Assembly: GCF_016907335.1 (NCBI RefSeq)
Contig: NZ_JAFBBT010000001.1
Coordinates: 3,286,001 to 3,350,000 of the forward strand
Reading direction: 5' to 3'
Source: Curtobacterium herbarum
Lineage (GTDB): Bacteria > Actinomycetota > Actinomycetes > Actinomycetales > Microbacteriaceae
Length of the DNA stretch: 64,000 nt
The notes below the pieces were generated by a model that was given only the letters and a program-made list of their open reading frames with translations, ran no database searches and was not told the DNA's origin. Numbering within the stretch: position 1 is the stretch's first letter; each line of letters opens with the position of its first letter. Shown here in pieces: positions 51,673 through 60,531 of the stretch. The position numbers and the translations under genes were made by a program.

Positions 51673-52527
51673 CTACCTCCGGGCGATCAGGGTGCGGACG
51701 CCGTCGCCGGCGAGGTTGGACACGAGGCTCAGGAGGAGCACGGCGGCGCCGGGCACGACCGGGACCCACCAGGCGCTGAGCAGCAGCTGCGTGTTGGCGC
51801 CCGTGTCCGCGCCGAGCTCCGCGGCGGGTGCGGGCTGCCCGAGGCCCAGGAACGACAGCCCGGCGAGCAGCAGCACGACGTTGCCGATGTCGAGGCTCGC
51901 CGTCACGATCGCGGTGGGGACCGCGCCGGGCAGCACGTGCCGGAGGACGAGCCGGGCACGACCGACACCGGCGAGCCGGGCTGCCTCGACGTGCGGGCGG
52001 GTGACGGTGGCGCGGACCTCGGACCGGATGATCCGGGCGTAGTACGGCCACCAGACGACCGAGATGCCGACGAGGGTGTTCGTCAGGCCCGGGCCGAGGG
52101 CCGCGACGATCGCGATCGCCACGAGGGTCGACGGCAGCGCGAGGAACAGGTCGGTGACCCGCATGAGCACGCTGTCCACCCAGCCGCCGGCGACCCCCGC
52201 GGTGGCACCGACGACCCCGCCGACGACGAGTCCGACGGCGACCACGGCGAGCGCCGACAGCCACGACGTCTGCAGGCCGAAGAGCGTGCGGGAGAGGACG
52301 TCCCGCCCGATCGAGTCGGTGCCGAACAGGTGCCCCGGGGTGCCGATCGGCAGCTGGGCCGTGGCGACGGGCTGGATGGGGTCGTCGGGCGCGATGAGCC
52401 GGGCGACGAGGGCCAGGACGGTGAGCGCGACGAGGAGCCCGACGAGCACCTGGGCCGTGCGGCGTCCGGCGTGCACCCCGGAGGTCGGCCGGAGCGTCCA
52501 GCGCGGTGCGACGACGGCGGCGCTCAT
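51673..52527 (-). CDS. Peptide-type ABC transporter permease, DppC-like
   Basis: A 284-residue DppC-family permease. A long N-terminal helix (about residues 26-45) is followed by GTDSIGRDVLSRTLFG, and the coupling loop is near LAGVGRARLVLRHVLPG. The ATG at 52527 overlaps the stop of the dual-ATPase gene (ATGA), so translation is coupled. It partners the DppB-like protein at 50742-51668. Confidence 0.93.
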   Translation of the reverse strand: MSAAVVAPRWTLRPTSGVHAGRRTAQVLVGLLVALTVLALVARLIAPDDPIQPVATAQLPIGTPGHLFGTDSIGRDVLSRTLFGLQTSWLSALAVVAVGLVVGGVVGATAGVAGGWVDSVLMRVTDLFLALPSTLVAIAIVAALGPGLTNTLVGISVVWWPYYARIIRSEVRATVTRPHVEAARLAGVGRARLVLRHVLPGAVPTAIVTASLDIGNVVLLLAGLSFLGLGQPAPAAELGADTGANTQLLLSAWWVPVVPGAAVLLLSLVSNLAGDGVRTLIARR

Positions 52528-54407
52528 GCGGGCACCGCGATCTCCGGCACGGACGCCACGAGCGTGCGGGTGTACTGCTCCTGCGGGTCGTGGATCACCG
52601 CGTCGGCGGGTCCGGTCTCGATGACCCGGCCGCGTTCGACGACGGCGATGTGGTCGCCCATCAGCCGGGCGACGGCCAGGTCGTGGGTGACGAACAGGAC
52701 GGTCATGGCGAGCTCCCGACGCATGTCACGGATGGTGTTGAGGGTCACGGCGGCCAGCGAGGCGTCGAGGGCGCTCGTCGGTTCGTCGCAGAGCAGGACC
52801 GCGGGCCGGACGATGGTCGCGCGGGCGAGGGCCACCCGCTGCCGCTGGCCGCCGGACAGGTCGACGGGCCGCAGGCGGGCGACGGTGGCGGGCAGGCCGA
52901 TCGCGTCGAGCGCCTCGGCGACGCGGCGGTCGGTCTCCGTGCGGCCGAGACGCGCGGGGACCAGCCGTTCGCGGAGGGTCTCGCCGACCGTCATCCACGG
53001 GGTGAGCGAGGACCCGGCGTCCTGGAACACCATCTGGGCCCCGCCCTCGGCGACGGTGATGCGTCCGGACCGGGCCGGGACGAGTCCGGCGACGGCGCGG
53101 AGGATGGTGGACTTGCCCGACCCGCTCTCGCCGACGATCGCGAGGGACCGGCCGGCCGGCACCCGGAAGCTGACGCCGCGGACGGCCTCCACGGTCCGGG
53201 CGCGGCGTCCGCGGCCGGTCGTGTAGGTGCAGACCAGGTCCTCGACGACGACCGCGTCCGCCGCGGCGGGCACAGTGGGCGTGGCGCCTGCGGTGGGGGT
53301 GGCGGCGGTGGGCCGCTCTGCCTGCGTGGTGCGGGCCTCCCGGGTGGTGGTGTCCGCTGTCGGCCGGGAGGCCCGTCCCGCGTCGTCCGCGTCGGTCGCC
53401 GCCGTCGGGTCGGTCACCGCCGGCGGGTCGGTCGCGGTCCCGCCCCCGGTCGCGCGGACCGTGTCGGCGTCCCGCCAGCACGCGGCGGCGTGGTCGGCGG
53501 CCGGGACGGAGGCGTCGAGGCCGGGCATGTCGGTGGCGCACCGGGCGACGGCGAGCGGGCAGCGGGCGCGGTAGGGGCAGCCGACCAGGCGCTCGGCGGG
53601 GTCGAGCGTGTCGGCCGGCAGTGCGGGGAGCCGGGCCTCGCGGTCGAGCGCGAGGGACAGGCGCGAGCGGAGGAGTCCCGCCGTGTACGGGTGTGCCGCG
53701 GCACCGAGGACCGCGGCGGTGGGTCCGACCTCGGCGAGACGTCCGGCGTACATGACGGCGATCCGGTCGGCGATGCGCGAGGCGACACCGAGGTCGTGGG
53801 TGATGAGCAGCACGCTGCAGCCGTGGTCGTCGCGGAGTTCCTGCAGGAGGTCGAGCAGCTGCGCCTGCACGGTGACGTCGAGTGCGGTCGTGGGCTCGTC
53901 GGCGACGATCAGGGCGGGGCGACCGGCCATCGCGATCGCGGCCATCACGCGCTGTCGGAGTCCGCCGGAGAGTTCGTGCGGGTAGACAATGAACCGCAGC
54001 TCGGGGTCGGGGACGCCCATGCTGTCGAGGAGCGCCACGGCTCCGGCGCGGTCGGGTCCGGCCTCGGTGATCTGCCGGCCGATCCGCATCGTCGGGTTGA
54101 GCGAGGTCATCGGGTCCTGGAAGACGGCGCCGAGCGAGGACCGTCGTGCGGCCCGGCGTTCGGCGTCGGTGCCGTGCACCATGTCGGTGCCCTGCACGGT
54201 GACCGCGCCGGTGACCTCTGGTCGGGCGGCGTCCGGCAGCAGGCCGAGCAGGCTCATCGCGAGCATGCTCTTGCCCGAGCCGGACTCCCCGACCAGCCCG
54301 ACGATCTCGCCGGGGGCGATGTCGAGGTCGATGCCGCGGAGCACGTCGGACCGTGCCCCGTCCCGCTCGAGCGAGACGTGCAGGTCGCGGATCGTCGCGG
54401 TCGTCAT
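52524..54407 (-). CDS. Fused dual ABC ATPase (DppD-DppF type)
   Basis: A 627-residue protein joining two ATPase domains. The first (about residues 1-260) has Walker A GESGSGKSMLA, signature LSGGLRQR and Walker B LIVADEPTTALD. It is followed by the oligopeptide-type Cys cluster (GCPYRARCP..RC..AACW). After an unusual linker (about residues 335-390, rich in Ala, Thr, Asp and Pro), the second domain has GESGSGKSTIL, LSGGQRQRVALARA and LLCDEPTSALD. The linker DNA contains GGGCCTCCCGG and CCGGGAGGCCC arms (53333-53373), related to the terminator palindromes. It powers the adjacent permeases. Confidence 0.93.
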   Translation of the reverse strand: MTTATIRDLHVSLERDGARSDVLRGIDLDIAPGEIVGLVGESGSGKSMLAMSLLGLLPDAARPEVTGAVTVQGTDMVHGTDAERRAARRSSLGAVFQDPMTSLNPTMRIGRQITEAGPDRAGAVALLDSMGVPDPELRFIVYPHELSGGLRQRVMAAIAMAGRPALIVADEPTTALDVTVQAQLLDLLQELRDDHGCSVLLITHDLGVASRIADRIAVMYAGRLAEVGPTAAVLGAAAHPYTAGLLRSRLSLALDREARLPALPADTLDPAERLVGCPYRARCPLAVARCATDMPGLDASVPAADHAAACWRDADTVRATGGGTATDPPAVTDPTAATDADDAGRASRPTADTTTREARTTQAERPTAATPTAGATPTVPAAADAVVVEDLVCTYTTGRGRRARTVEAVRGVSFRVPAGRSLAIVGESGSGKSTILRAVAGLVPARSGRITVAEGGAQMVFQDAGSSLTPWMTVGETLRERLVPARLGRTETDRRVAEALDAIGLPATVARLRPVDLSGGQRQRVALARATIVRPAVLLCDEPTSALDASLAAVTLNTIRDMRRELAMTVLFVTHDLAVARLMGDHIAVVERGRVIETGPADAVIHDPQEQYTRTLVASVPEIAVPA

Positions 54408-55357
54408 GCGCTCGGCTCCCTGGTCGGTGCGGCGGCGGTCCTGGCTGCCGTCCCGGCTGCCGTCTCGGCTGCGGCGAGGTGCGCGGCGATCGCCCGCGGC
54501 TGGGTGAACCAGACGCGGTCACGGTGCGCCGTCATGTGCCGGAGCGCCCGGTCGAGGGCCCGCAGCCGGAACGGCGCCCCGGAGATGAAGGAGTGCAGGA
54601 CGACGCTCATCACGAGCGGCTGGTCGGCGGAGCGGTCGAGCAGCTCGTCGAACTCGTCGACCACCATGTCCGCGAACTCGGCGGCCGAGGCACCCCGGCC
54701 AACGACGGTCGTGCTGTCGTTCACCTCGAGTGCGTACGGCAGGACGAGCAGGTCCCCGTGGCCCGTCGGGACGGTGACGGGTCGGTCGTCGAGCCGGAGG
54801 TCGAGCAGGTACCGGTACCCGCTGCCGACCAGGCTGTCGAGCGTGGAGGTGGTGTGGCTGAGCCAGGGGCTCGACCACCCGCCGGGCGCGGTGCCCTCCT
54901 CGGCGGTGATGCGGGCGGCGACCCCGGCGACGTACGCGGCCTCGCCGGCGGCGGACATGCCGACCAGGGAGTCCGAGTTCGACGTGCCGTGCCCGATGAA
55001 CTCGGCGCCGACCTGCCGCGCGGCCCGGATGAGCTCCGGCGCGGTGTCGTAGACGGCGGTGTTGAGGAGCACGGTCGGCGGGATGCCCGCCCGGTCCAGG
55101 CGCTCGAGCAGCCGGAACGCCCCGACGCGGTTGCCGTAGTCCCGCCACGAGGTGTTGACGAGGTCCGGGGCGGCGACGTCGGGCACGATGTCCTCGGTCC
55201 GGCCGACGCCGAACCGGTACTCCTCGAGCCCGACGGCGACGTAGACGGCCAGGCGCTTGCCGTCCGGCCAGGCCGGTCCGCCGGGTGCGGTGATCGGACG
55301 GTACGGCCAGAGGTCGTGCCCCGGTGCGGTGGCCCGGAGGGTGTCGTCGGCGCTCAT
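54404..55357 (-). CDS. Polysaccharide deacetylase-like protein, PuuE type
   Basis: A 317-residue protein of the NodB-like/PuuE group. WPDGKRLAVYVAVGLEEYRFG marks the start of the fold (shown as WPDGKRLAVYVAV), DYGNRVGAFRLLERLD follows, and the metal or catalytic region lies in EFIGHGTSNSDSL. The later SSPWLSHTTSTLD segment and VMSVVLHSF are as in PuuE allantoinases, which hydrolyse cyclic ureides without tightly bound metal. It overlaps both neighbours by four bases. The likely job is hydrolysis of an amide, N-acetyl or cyclic ureide bond in the imported compound. Confidence 0.85.
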   Translation of the reverse strand: MSADDTLRATAPGHDLWPYRPITAPGGPAWPDGKRLAVYVAVGLEEYRFGVGRTEDIVPDVAAPDLVNTSWRDYGNRVGAFRLLERLDRAGIPPTVLLNTAVYDTAPELIRAARQVGAEFIGHGTSNSDSLVGMSAAGEAAYVAGVAARITAEEGTAPGGWSSPWLSHTTSTLDSLVGSGYRYLLDLRLDDRPVTVPTGHGDLLVLPYALEVNDSTTVVGRGASAAEFADMVVDEFDELLDRSADQPLVMSVVLHSFISGAPFRLRALDRALRHMTAHRDRVWFTQPRAIAAHLAAAETAAGTAARTAAAPTREPSA

Positions 55358-56961
55358 GCGGTCATCCCGTTCGTGGTGGTCCGGTGTGCGGGTGCGATGC
55401 CGCGGTCGGGCAGGCCGAGGTCGGTCGCGGCGGCGCGGCGGACGACGGCGGCGTAGGCGGGTCGGAGCCGGTCGGCGTCGGCCCAGGTGCGCTCGAGGGC
55501 GGGGCGACGAGCGGCGTGCAGTTCACGGGCCTCGGCGAGCAGGGCGTCCTCGTCGACCGAGGTGACCCGGCCTCCCTCGGCGACGACCGTCCCGGCGACG
55601 ACCGTCATTCGGACGCTGGCGCCGGACTCGCAGTAGACGAGCTGGCCACGCAGGTCGTTGAACGGGGTGAAGGCGGACGCGTGCAGGTCGAGGAGCGCGA
55701 GGTCGGCCTCCGCCCCGACCGCGACGTGTCCGACCGTGCCGAGCGCGCTCCGGCCGTCGCGACGCATGGCCGCCGCCCCGCCCGCCCAGAGCGCCTCGAG
55801 CACCTCGGCCGGTCGGGGCCAGCGGTCCGGGTCGTCGCCGGTGACGGTGTGGATGAGACCGGCCTGCTTGACGACGCCCCAGGTGTTCACGGTGTCGTCG
55901 CAGATCGCCTCGTCGACGCCGAGCGCCACCCGGATGCCGCGGTCCCGCATCGCGCGGAACGGCATCACGCCGCTGCCGAGCCGCAGGTTCGACACCGGGT
56001 TGTGCGCGACGACCGCGTCCGCCGCGGCGATCAGGTCGAGGTCGTCGTCGTCGACCCAGACCGCGTGGATGACGTTCACCCGGTCGCTCAGCAGCCCGAG
56101 GTCGGCCGTGTAGCGGACCAGGCTCCGTCCGACGAACCGCGGCTGGCCGCTCGACGGGTGCGAGAGGGCACGCTGCGTCCGCGTCTCGAGCACGTGGGCG
56201 AAGAGCGGCACGTCGTGGGTGCGGCTGAGGTCGTCGAGTGCGCCGAAGTACTCCGGCGAGACCCGCTGCGGTGCCGAGATCGACACGGCCGCGGTGAGTC
56301 GACCGTCGGCTGCTCCGTGCCAGTTCCGGAACAGGTGGTCGTAGGCGTCGAGCAGGTCCGCGGCCGACGCGGGTGCGGGGGCGTGCAGCGCACGGGTCGT
56401 CGCCTCGTCGAGGCCGAGCCCGAGCCCGAGGTCGTCGGTTCCGAGGTCGTCGAGGAACGGCAGCTTCTCGACGTCGGGCAGCTCCGGCTGGTCGAGCGCG
56501 ACCGAGGCCCGGATGCCGCTGTCCGCGTACGCCTGCATGACGGCGTCGATGACCTCGGGGTCGGGTGTCGGCGTGAGGAACGCGTCGTCCTGCACGCTGG
56601 TCGTCCCGGTGCGGAGCATCTCGAGGGCGCCGAGCATGGTCCGGAGGTAGGCCTCCCGCGGGGTCGGCGTGAGTGCCGGGTCCGACGGGGACTCGTAGAG
56701 CATGAAGGTCTCGAGCGGCCGGCTCGGGAACGCGCCCTTGAGGTGGTTCGCCGGCGAGTGGAAGTGCGCGTTGACGAGCCCCGGCAGCACGATGTGGTGC
56801 CCGCGGCCGTCGACGACCCGGACGTCGGCGGGCGCTGCGGCTCGCGCGGTCGCCCCGATGACGGCGATCGTCGTGCCGGTCACGAGCAGGTCGGTGGGAC
56901 CGGTCATGCCCGAGGGTTCGTCGGGCGCCCACAGCAGGACGTCGGTGAACAGGACGCTCAT
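55354..56961 (-). CDS. Amidohydrolase, TrzN/AtzA-like deaminase family
   Basis: A 535-residue metal-dependent hydrolase (COG0402-type). The metal ligands are NAHFHSP near residues 64-70, FAHVLET, VIHAVWVDD and the Asp in GVDEAICDD. An extra segment with 'HNPVSNLRLGSGVMPFRAM' is typical of guanine deaminase, TrzN and related deaminases. It is somewhat longer than usual (about 450-480 residues) because of a C-terminal extension. Substrates in the family are amino-heterocycles. The ATG at 56961 overlaps the racemase stop. Confidence 0.88.
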   Translation of the reverse strand: MSVLFTDVLLWAPDEPSGMTGPTDLLVTGTTIAVIGATARAAAPADVRVVDGRGHHIVLPGLVNAHFHSPANHLKGAFPSRPLETFMLYESPSDPALTPTPREAYLRTMLGALEMLRTGTTSVQDDAFLTPTPDPEVIDAVMQAYADSGIRASVALDQPELPDVEKLPFLDDLGTDDLGLGLGLDEATTRALHAPAPASAADLLDAYDHLFRNWHGAADGRLTAAVSISAPQRVSPEYFGALDDLSRTHDVPLFAHVLETRTQRALSHPSSGQPRFVGRSLVRYTADLGLLSDRVNVIHAVWVDDDDLDLIAAADAVVAHNPVSNLRLGSGVMPFRAMRDRGIRVALGVDEAICDDTVNTWGVVKQAGLIHTVTGDDPDRWPRPAEVLEALWAGGAAAMRRDGRSALGTVGHVAVGAEADLALLDLHASAFTPFNDLRGQLVYCESGASVRMTVVAGTVVAEGGRVTSVDEDALLAEARELHAARRPALERTWADADRLRPAYAAVVRRAAATDLGLPDRGIAPAHRTTTNGMTA

Positions 56962-57680
56962 CCCCACACCTCCCGGGTGGTGGCCGAGCCGACGGGCTCG
57001 GCGAAGGTGCCGGCACGGGACGTCGTGATGCCCTGCGCCAGGAGTCCCTCGACGGCGACGGTCGCCGCGGCCACGCCGTCGATGACCGGCACCCCGAGCG
57101 AGGCGCGGAGGGCGCTGACGAGTCCGGTGAGGCCGGCGCACCCGAGCACCACGGCCTCCGCGCCGTCCGTGGCCAGGGCGGTGCGGGCCTCCTCGGCGAA
57201 CGCGGCGTAGGCGGGGCCGGCACCGGACTCGATGTCGGCGACCGCGACGTCGACGGCCCGCACGGTGCAGCGGTGGCCGAGCCCGAGCGCGCGGACGACG
57301 CGGTCGGTCATCGCGATCGTCCGCGGCGGCATCGTGATCACGGTGAAGCGGTGGGCGACGAGCGCGGCGGACTGCAGTGCGGCCTCCGTCATGCCGACGA
57401 CGGGTCCGGCGGCGCGTTCGCGGGCGGCGTCGATGCCGGTGTCGCCGAAGCAGGCGATGACGTAGCCGTCGACACCGTCCGCCTCACCGCGCTCGACCTG
57501 GGCGAGGACGCCGGCGGCACCGAAGACCTCGTCGACGGCGGTCTCGACGGACGCCGGAGCGGTCGTCGAGCAGCTGGCGGTGACGGTGGTGCCCGGTCGG
57601 GCGACCGCGCGCGCCGCCGCGGCGACGGCGTCCGTCATCGGCTGGCTCGTGTTCGGGTTGAGGACGCGGACCTCGGTCAC
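56958..57680 (-). CDS. Asp/Glu/hydantoin racemase family protein
   Basis: A 240-residue member of the Asp/Glu racemase superfamily, closest in pattern to hydantoin racemases. LNPNTSQPMTDAV opens the protein. The two active-site Cys residues are in GYVIACFGDTG and AVVLGCAGLTGL, and FTVITMPPRTIAMTDRVV lies between. It would interconvert isomers of a hydantoin or amino acid, or act as an isomerase/decarboxylase. The GTG start overlaps the PfkB stop. Confidence 0.88.
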   Translation of the reverse strand: MTEVRVLNPNTSQPMTDAVAAAARAVARPGTTVTASCSTTAPASVETAVDEVFGAAGVLAQVERGEADGVDGYVIACFGDTGIDAARERAAGPVVGMTEAALQSAALVAHRFTVITMPPRTIAMTDRVVRALGLGHRCTVRAVDVAVADIESGAGPAYAAFAEEARTALATDGAEAVVLGCAGLTGLVSALRASLGVPVIDGVAAATVAVEGLLAQGITTSRAGTFAEPVGSATTREVWG

Positions 57681-58570
57681 CGGACCGCTCCCGTCGTCGT
57701 CGCGCCCACGCGGGTCGGTTCGGTGTCGGCGAGCAGCCCCGCCACCCCGTGTGCCCCGATCGCGACGCGCGCTGCGGCGGCACCGGCCCGCGCGGCCTCG
57801 ACCGGGTCGGCGCCGCGGACGGTCGCGGCGGCGAACGCCCCGCAGAACGCGTCCCCGGCTCCGGTGGAGTCGACGGGCTCGACGGCGTCGGTCGGCACCG
57901 TGACCACACCGGCGGCGGTCGCGACCAGGCAGCCGCGCTCGGCGGTCTTCACGACGACGACGTCGGGGCCGGCGTCGAGGAACCGCCGGGCCGCGGCCTC
58001 CAGGTCGGTCGTCGCGGCGAGCCGGACGGCCTCCACCTCGCTCGGCAGGAACACGTCGCAGGTGGCCAGCAGCGCGAGCAGTTCGTCCTCGTGCCCGAGC
58101 ACGTAGTCCTCCTGCAGGTCGAGCAGGACGGTGGCGTCGGTCCGCTCGCGGAGCCACGGCCCCAGGGCCAGCTGCGCGCCGAGCGACATCGCGGACACCA
58201 GGACCGCGCTCGCGGTCAGGGCGTCGGGTCCGACGTCCGCCGGGTACACCGACATGGCGTCGAACGCGGCCTCGCCGTCGAGCAGGTCCCACGTCCGGCT
58301 GCCGTCGGGTGCGTAGGTCACGCGGTTGCGGACGGTCCGGCCGGTGCGCGGGCGGCTCGGCTCGACACGGATGCCGCGGTCGACGACGGCCTGGAGGAGC
58401 GTGGCCGGCAGGTCCGTCCCCACCGGTGCGAGCATGCGGACGTCCGTCAGCTCGCGACGGGCGGCCAGCGCGGCGAAGAGCGCGTCGCCACCGAGCGCCG
58501 TCGTCGTCGCACCGTCGACCACGAGGTCGTCGATGGTCAGGTTCCCGATGCAGAGGAGCGAGTCAGCCAT
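57677..58570 (-). CDS. PfkB-family carbohydrate kinase
   Basis: A 297-residue ribokinase-family kinase. The N-terminal LCIGNLTIDDLV and GGDALFAALAARR correspond to the substrate motif, and the C-terminal VDSTGAGDAFCGAF is the ATP/anion-hole motif with the catalytic Asp. Relatives include fructoselysine kinase FrlD and nucleoside or sugar kinases. It overlaps the SIS-domain gene by eight bases, and that pairing suggests that it phosphorylates a sugar moiety which the SIS enzyme then cleaves or isomerises. Confidence 0.9.
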   Translation of the reverse strand: MADSLLCIGNLTIDDLVVDGATTTALGGDALFAALAARRELTDVRMLAPVGTDLPATLLQAVVDRGIRVEPSRPRTGRTVRNRVTYAPDGSRTWDLLDGEAAFDAMSVYPADVGPDALTASAVLVSAMSLGAQLALGPWLRERTDATVLLDLQEDYVLGHEDELLALLATCDVFLPSEVEAVRLAATTDLEAAARRFLDAGPDVVVVKTAERGCLVATAAGVVTVPTDAVEPVDSTGAGDAFCGAFAAATVRGADPVEAARAGAAAARVAIGAHGVAGLLADTEPTRVGATTTGAVR

Positions 58571-59741
58571 GCTGGGCCTCGGCGGTGGTGAACTGTGCCA
58601 TCGCGAGCAGGTACCCGGTCAGCTGCGCGGGCAGGACGGTGAGCAGCGGGCTGAGGGGTTCGGCGATCGCCGGGACGACGACGACCTCGTCCGCGATCGC
58701 GTCGAAGGCGTCGACGCCCTCGGTCGTGACGACGTAGACCGCGCCGCCGAACCGCTTCGCCTCGCTGGCGGTGTGCACGGCCCGGGGCACGGACGGCCCG
58801 GCCGGCGCGATGACCCAGATCGGTTCGCCGCGCTTCAGCGAGTTGTAGTGGTGGAACTCCTCGACCTGGATCGCCTCGGCGTGGTCGGGTGTGCACTCCT
58901 TGACCTTCGCGGCGCCGATGATCGCGCTGCCCCAGCTCGGGCCGGCGCCGGAGAACAGGAACGTGCCCGCGCCCTGCTCCCGCTCGGCGATCGCGCGGAG
59001 GCGCGGCTCGGTGGTCGCGATGACGTGCTCCATCAGTTCTGGGACCGCCGCGAGCTCACGGCGGAGCCCCTCGGCCGCCGGCACCCCGGTGCGGACGCCG
59101 ACCCGGGTGGCGAGGTCGAGCAGCAGCGCGAGGGCGGTCGTCGAGGACTGGGTGGGCCAGCCGACCCGTGTGGCCCGGAGCCGCAGGGTGCGTGCGGACT
59201 CGACGTCGAGCGTGGAGCCCGCCGTGTTCGTGATGGCGACGACCAGGGCACCGGCGTGCTGGGCCATCAGCGCGGCCTCGACGGTGCGGGTGGTCTCCCC
59301 CGAGCTCGACAGGGCGATGACGACGCTGCGCTCGGTGACGAGCGGGGCGCCGTAGTAGGCCAGCTCGAGGCTCTGCACCGGCTCGACGGGGACGCGGAGC
59401 ATCTGCTCGAGCACCTGCCGGGCCGCGATGGCGACGGCGAGCGAGTCGCCGGCGCCGGTCACGAACACGCGGTCGACCTCGGACCGGGCGATCAGGTCCG
59501 CGAGCTCGTCCAGGTCCTCGTCGTTCGCGGCGAGGGTCTCGCGGATCCGGTCCGGCTGGGCGATCAGTTCCGGGAGGGTCGCCTCGTCGCGGGCACGCCG
59601 CTTCGGGTCGAGGGGGTGGTCGGTGGGCAGGGCGACGATCGAGGCGTGCTCGGCGGCGGAGACGCGTTCGACGACCTGCTGCTGCCGGGCGTCGAGCGGG
59701 CTGTCGGCACCGATGAACGGGCTCGGCGGGGTCGTGGTCAT
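58563..59741 (-). CDS. Double SIS-domain sugar-phosphate enzyme
   Basis: A 392-residue protein with two SIS domains (about 70-220 and 235-380), like the isomerase half of GlmS, AgaS and the deglycases FrlB/FraB. VFVTGAGDSLAVAIAARQ and ALSSSGETTRTVEA are phosphosugar contacts. The second domain has FLFSGAGPSWGSA and an AIQVEEFHHYNSLKRGEPI-like segment in which EEF and HY are in the place of the GlmS/FrlB catalytic Glu and His. It most likely acts on an amino- or keto-sugar phosphate made by the PfkB kinase. Confidence 0.88.
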   Translation of the reverse strand: MTTTPPSPFIGADSPLDARQQQVVERVSAAEHASIVALPTDHPLDPKRRARDEATLPELIAQPDRIRETLAANDEDLDELADLIARSEVDRVFVTGAGDSLAVAIAARQVLEQMLRVPVEPVQSLELAYYGAPLVTERSVVIALSSSGETTRTVEAALMAQHAGALVVAITNTAGSTLDVESARTLRLRATRVGWPTQSSTTALALLLDLATRVGVRTGVPAAEGLRRELAAVPELMEHVIATTEPRLRAIAEREQGAGTFLFSGAGPSWGSAIIGAAKVKECTPDHAEAIQVEEFHHYNSLKRGEPIWVIAPAGPSVPRAVHTASEAKRFGGAVYVVTTEGVDAFDAIADEVVVVPAIAEPLSPLLTVLPAQLTGYLLAMAQFTTAEAQHG

Positions 59742-60523
59742 GCGCGGTGTCCTGTCGTGTCGAGGGCCCGGCCGAAGCGGGCGGCGGTCTCCGGGTCGAT
59801 GCGGGCGTCCGGGGCGCTCGAGCGCTTGATCGCACTGCCGAGGACCACGCCGTCGGACCGGCGGACGGCGTCGTCGATGGTGTCGAGCGTCACCCGGCCA
59901 CCGACGACGAACGGCACGTCGGCGACGGCGCGCAGCCGCTCGATGTCGTCGAGGGCGTCGGCGACCCCGCTGTCCCGGGTGACGACGAGCACGTCCGCGA
60001 GGCCGAAGTCGTGCGCCTCCCTGGCGGCCCACGCGGCACTGCCGGCCAGGGCGAGGCTCGTGGCCTCGTGCACGTCCGCCCAGACCTCGACGTCGGCACC
60101 GAGTCGGCGGCGCATCGTCGCGACGTCGTGGGCGCACCCCTCGATCCAGCCGGTCGGGCCGACCGAGACGCCGGTCAGGACCTTGACCCGCACGAACGTC
60201 GCGCCGATCGCGTGGGCGATGGCGACCGCGCTCGGGCCGTCGTTGTGGCCGACGACCACGCCGACCGGCACGTCCACGGCCCGGGTGACGGCCGCGCCGA
60301 CGACGGCGAGTGCGGCGACGGTGGGGGCGTCGACGCGGACGGCCTGGGGCATGTCGCTGGCGTCCTGCACCATCACGTGCGTGAAGCCCGCGGCGACCAG
60401 CGCGGCGGCGTCCTCAGCGGCCCGTTCGGCGATCGCGGAGACGGGCACGCCGGCGTAGTTCACGGCGCCGGGCAGGGGCGGGAGGTGGAGGACTCCGACG
60501 AGGCGGAACGGGGCGAGAGGCAC
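59738..60523 (-). CDS. BtpA/SgcQ family TIM-barrel protein
   Basis: A 261-residue BtpA-family protein and the first gene of the operon. VGVLHLPPLPGA at the start and VMVQDASDMPQ are the conserved barrel blocks, with FVRVKVLTGV, EVWADVHEATS and VVGGRVTLDTI placed as in the family. BtpA was linked to photosystem I stability in cyanobacteria, and SgcQ is in an E. coli sugar cluster; the enzymatic role is not established. The GTG at 60523 has no ribosome site and is about ten bases from a TATACC box, so the message may be nearly leaderless. Confidence 0.88.
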   Translation of the reverse strand: MPLAPFRLVGVLHLPPLPGAVNYAGVPVSAIAERAAEDAAALVAAGFTHVMVQDASDMPQAVRVDAPTVAALAVVGAAVTRAVDVPVGVVVGHNDGPSAVAIAHAIGATFVRVKVLTGVSVGPTGWIEGCAHDVATMRRRLGADVEVWADVHEATSLALAGSAAWAAREAHDFGLADVLVVTRDSGVADALDDIERLRAVADVPFVVGGRVTLDTIDDAVRRSDGVVLGSAIKRSSAPDARIDPETAARFGRALDTTGHRA

Positions 60524-60531
60524 GAGCGAAA

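Noticed and set aside
59056..59835. Alternative minus-strand frames over the SIS gene
   Set aside because: Arg/Pro-rich shadow frames without motifs; the SIS frame has clear phosphosugar motifs and overlaps its neighbours as an operon gene would.
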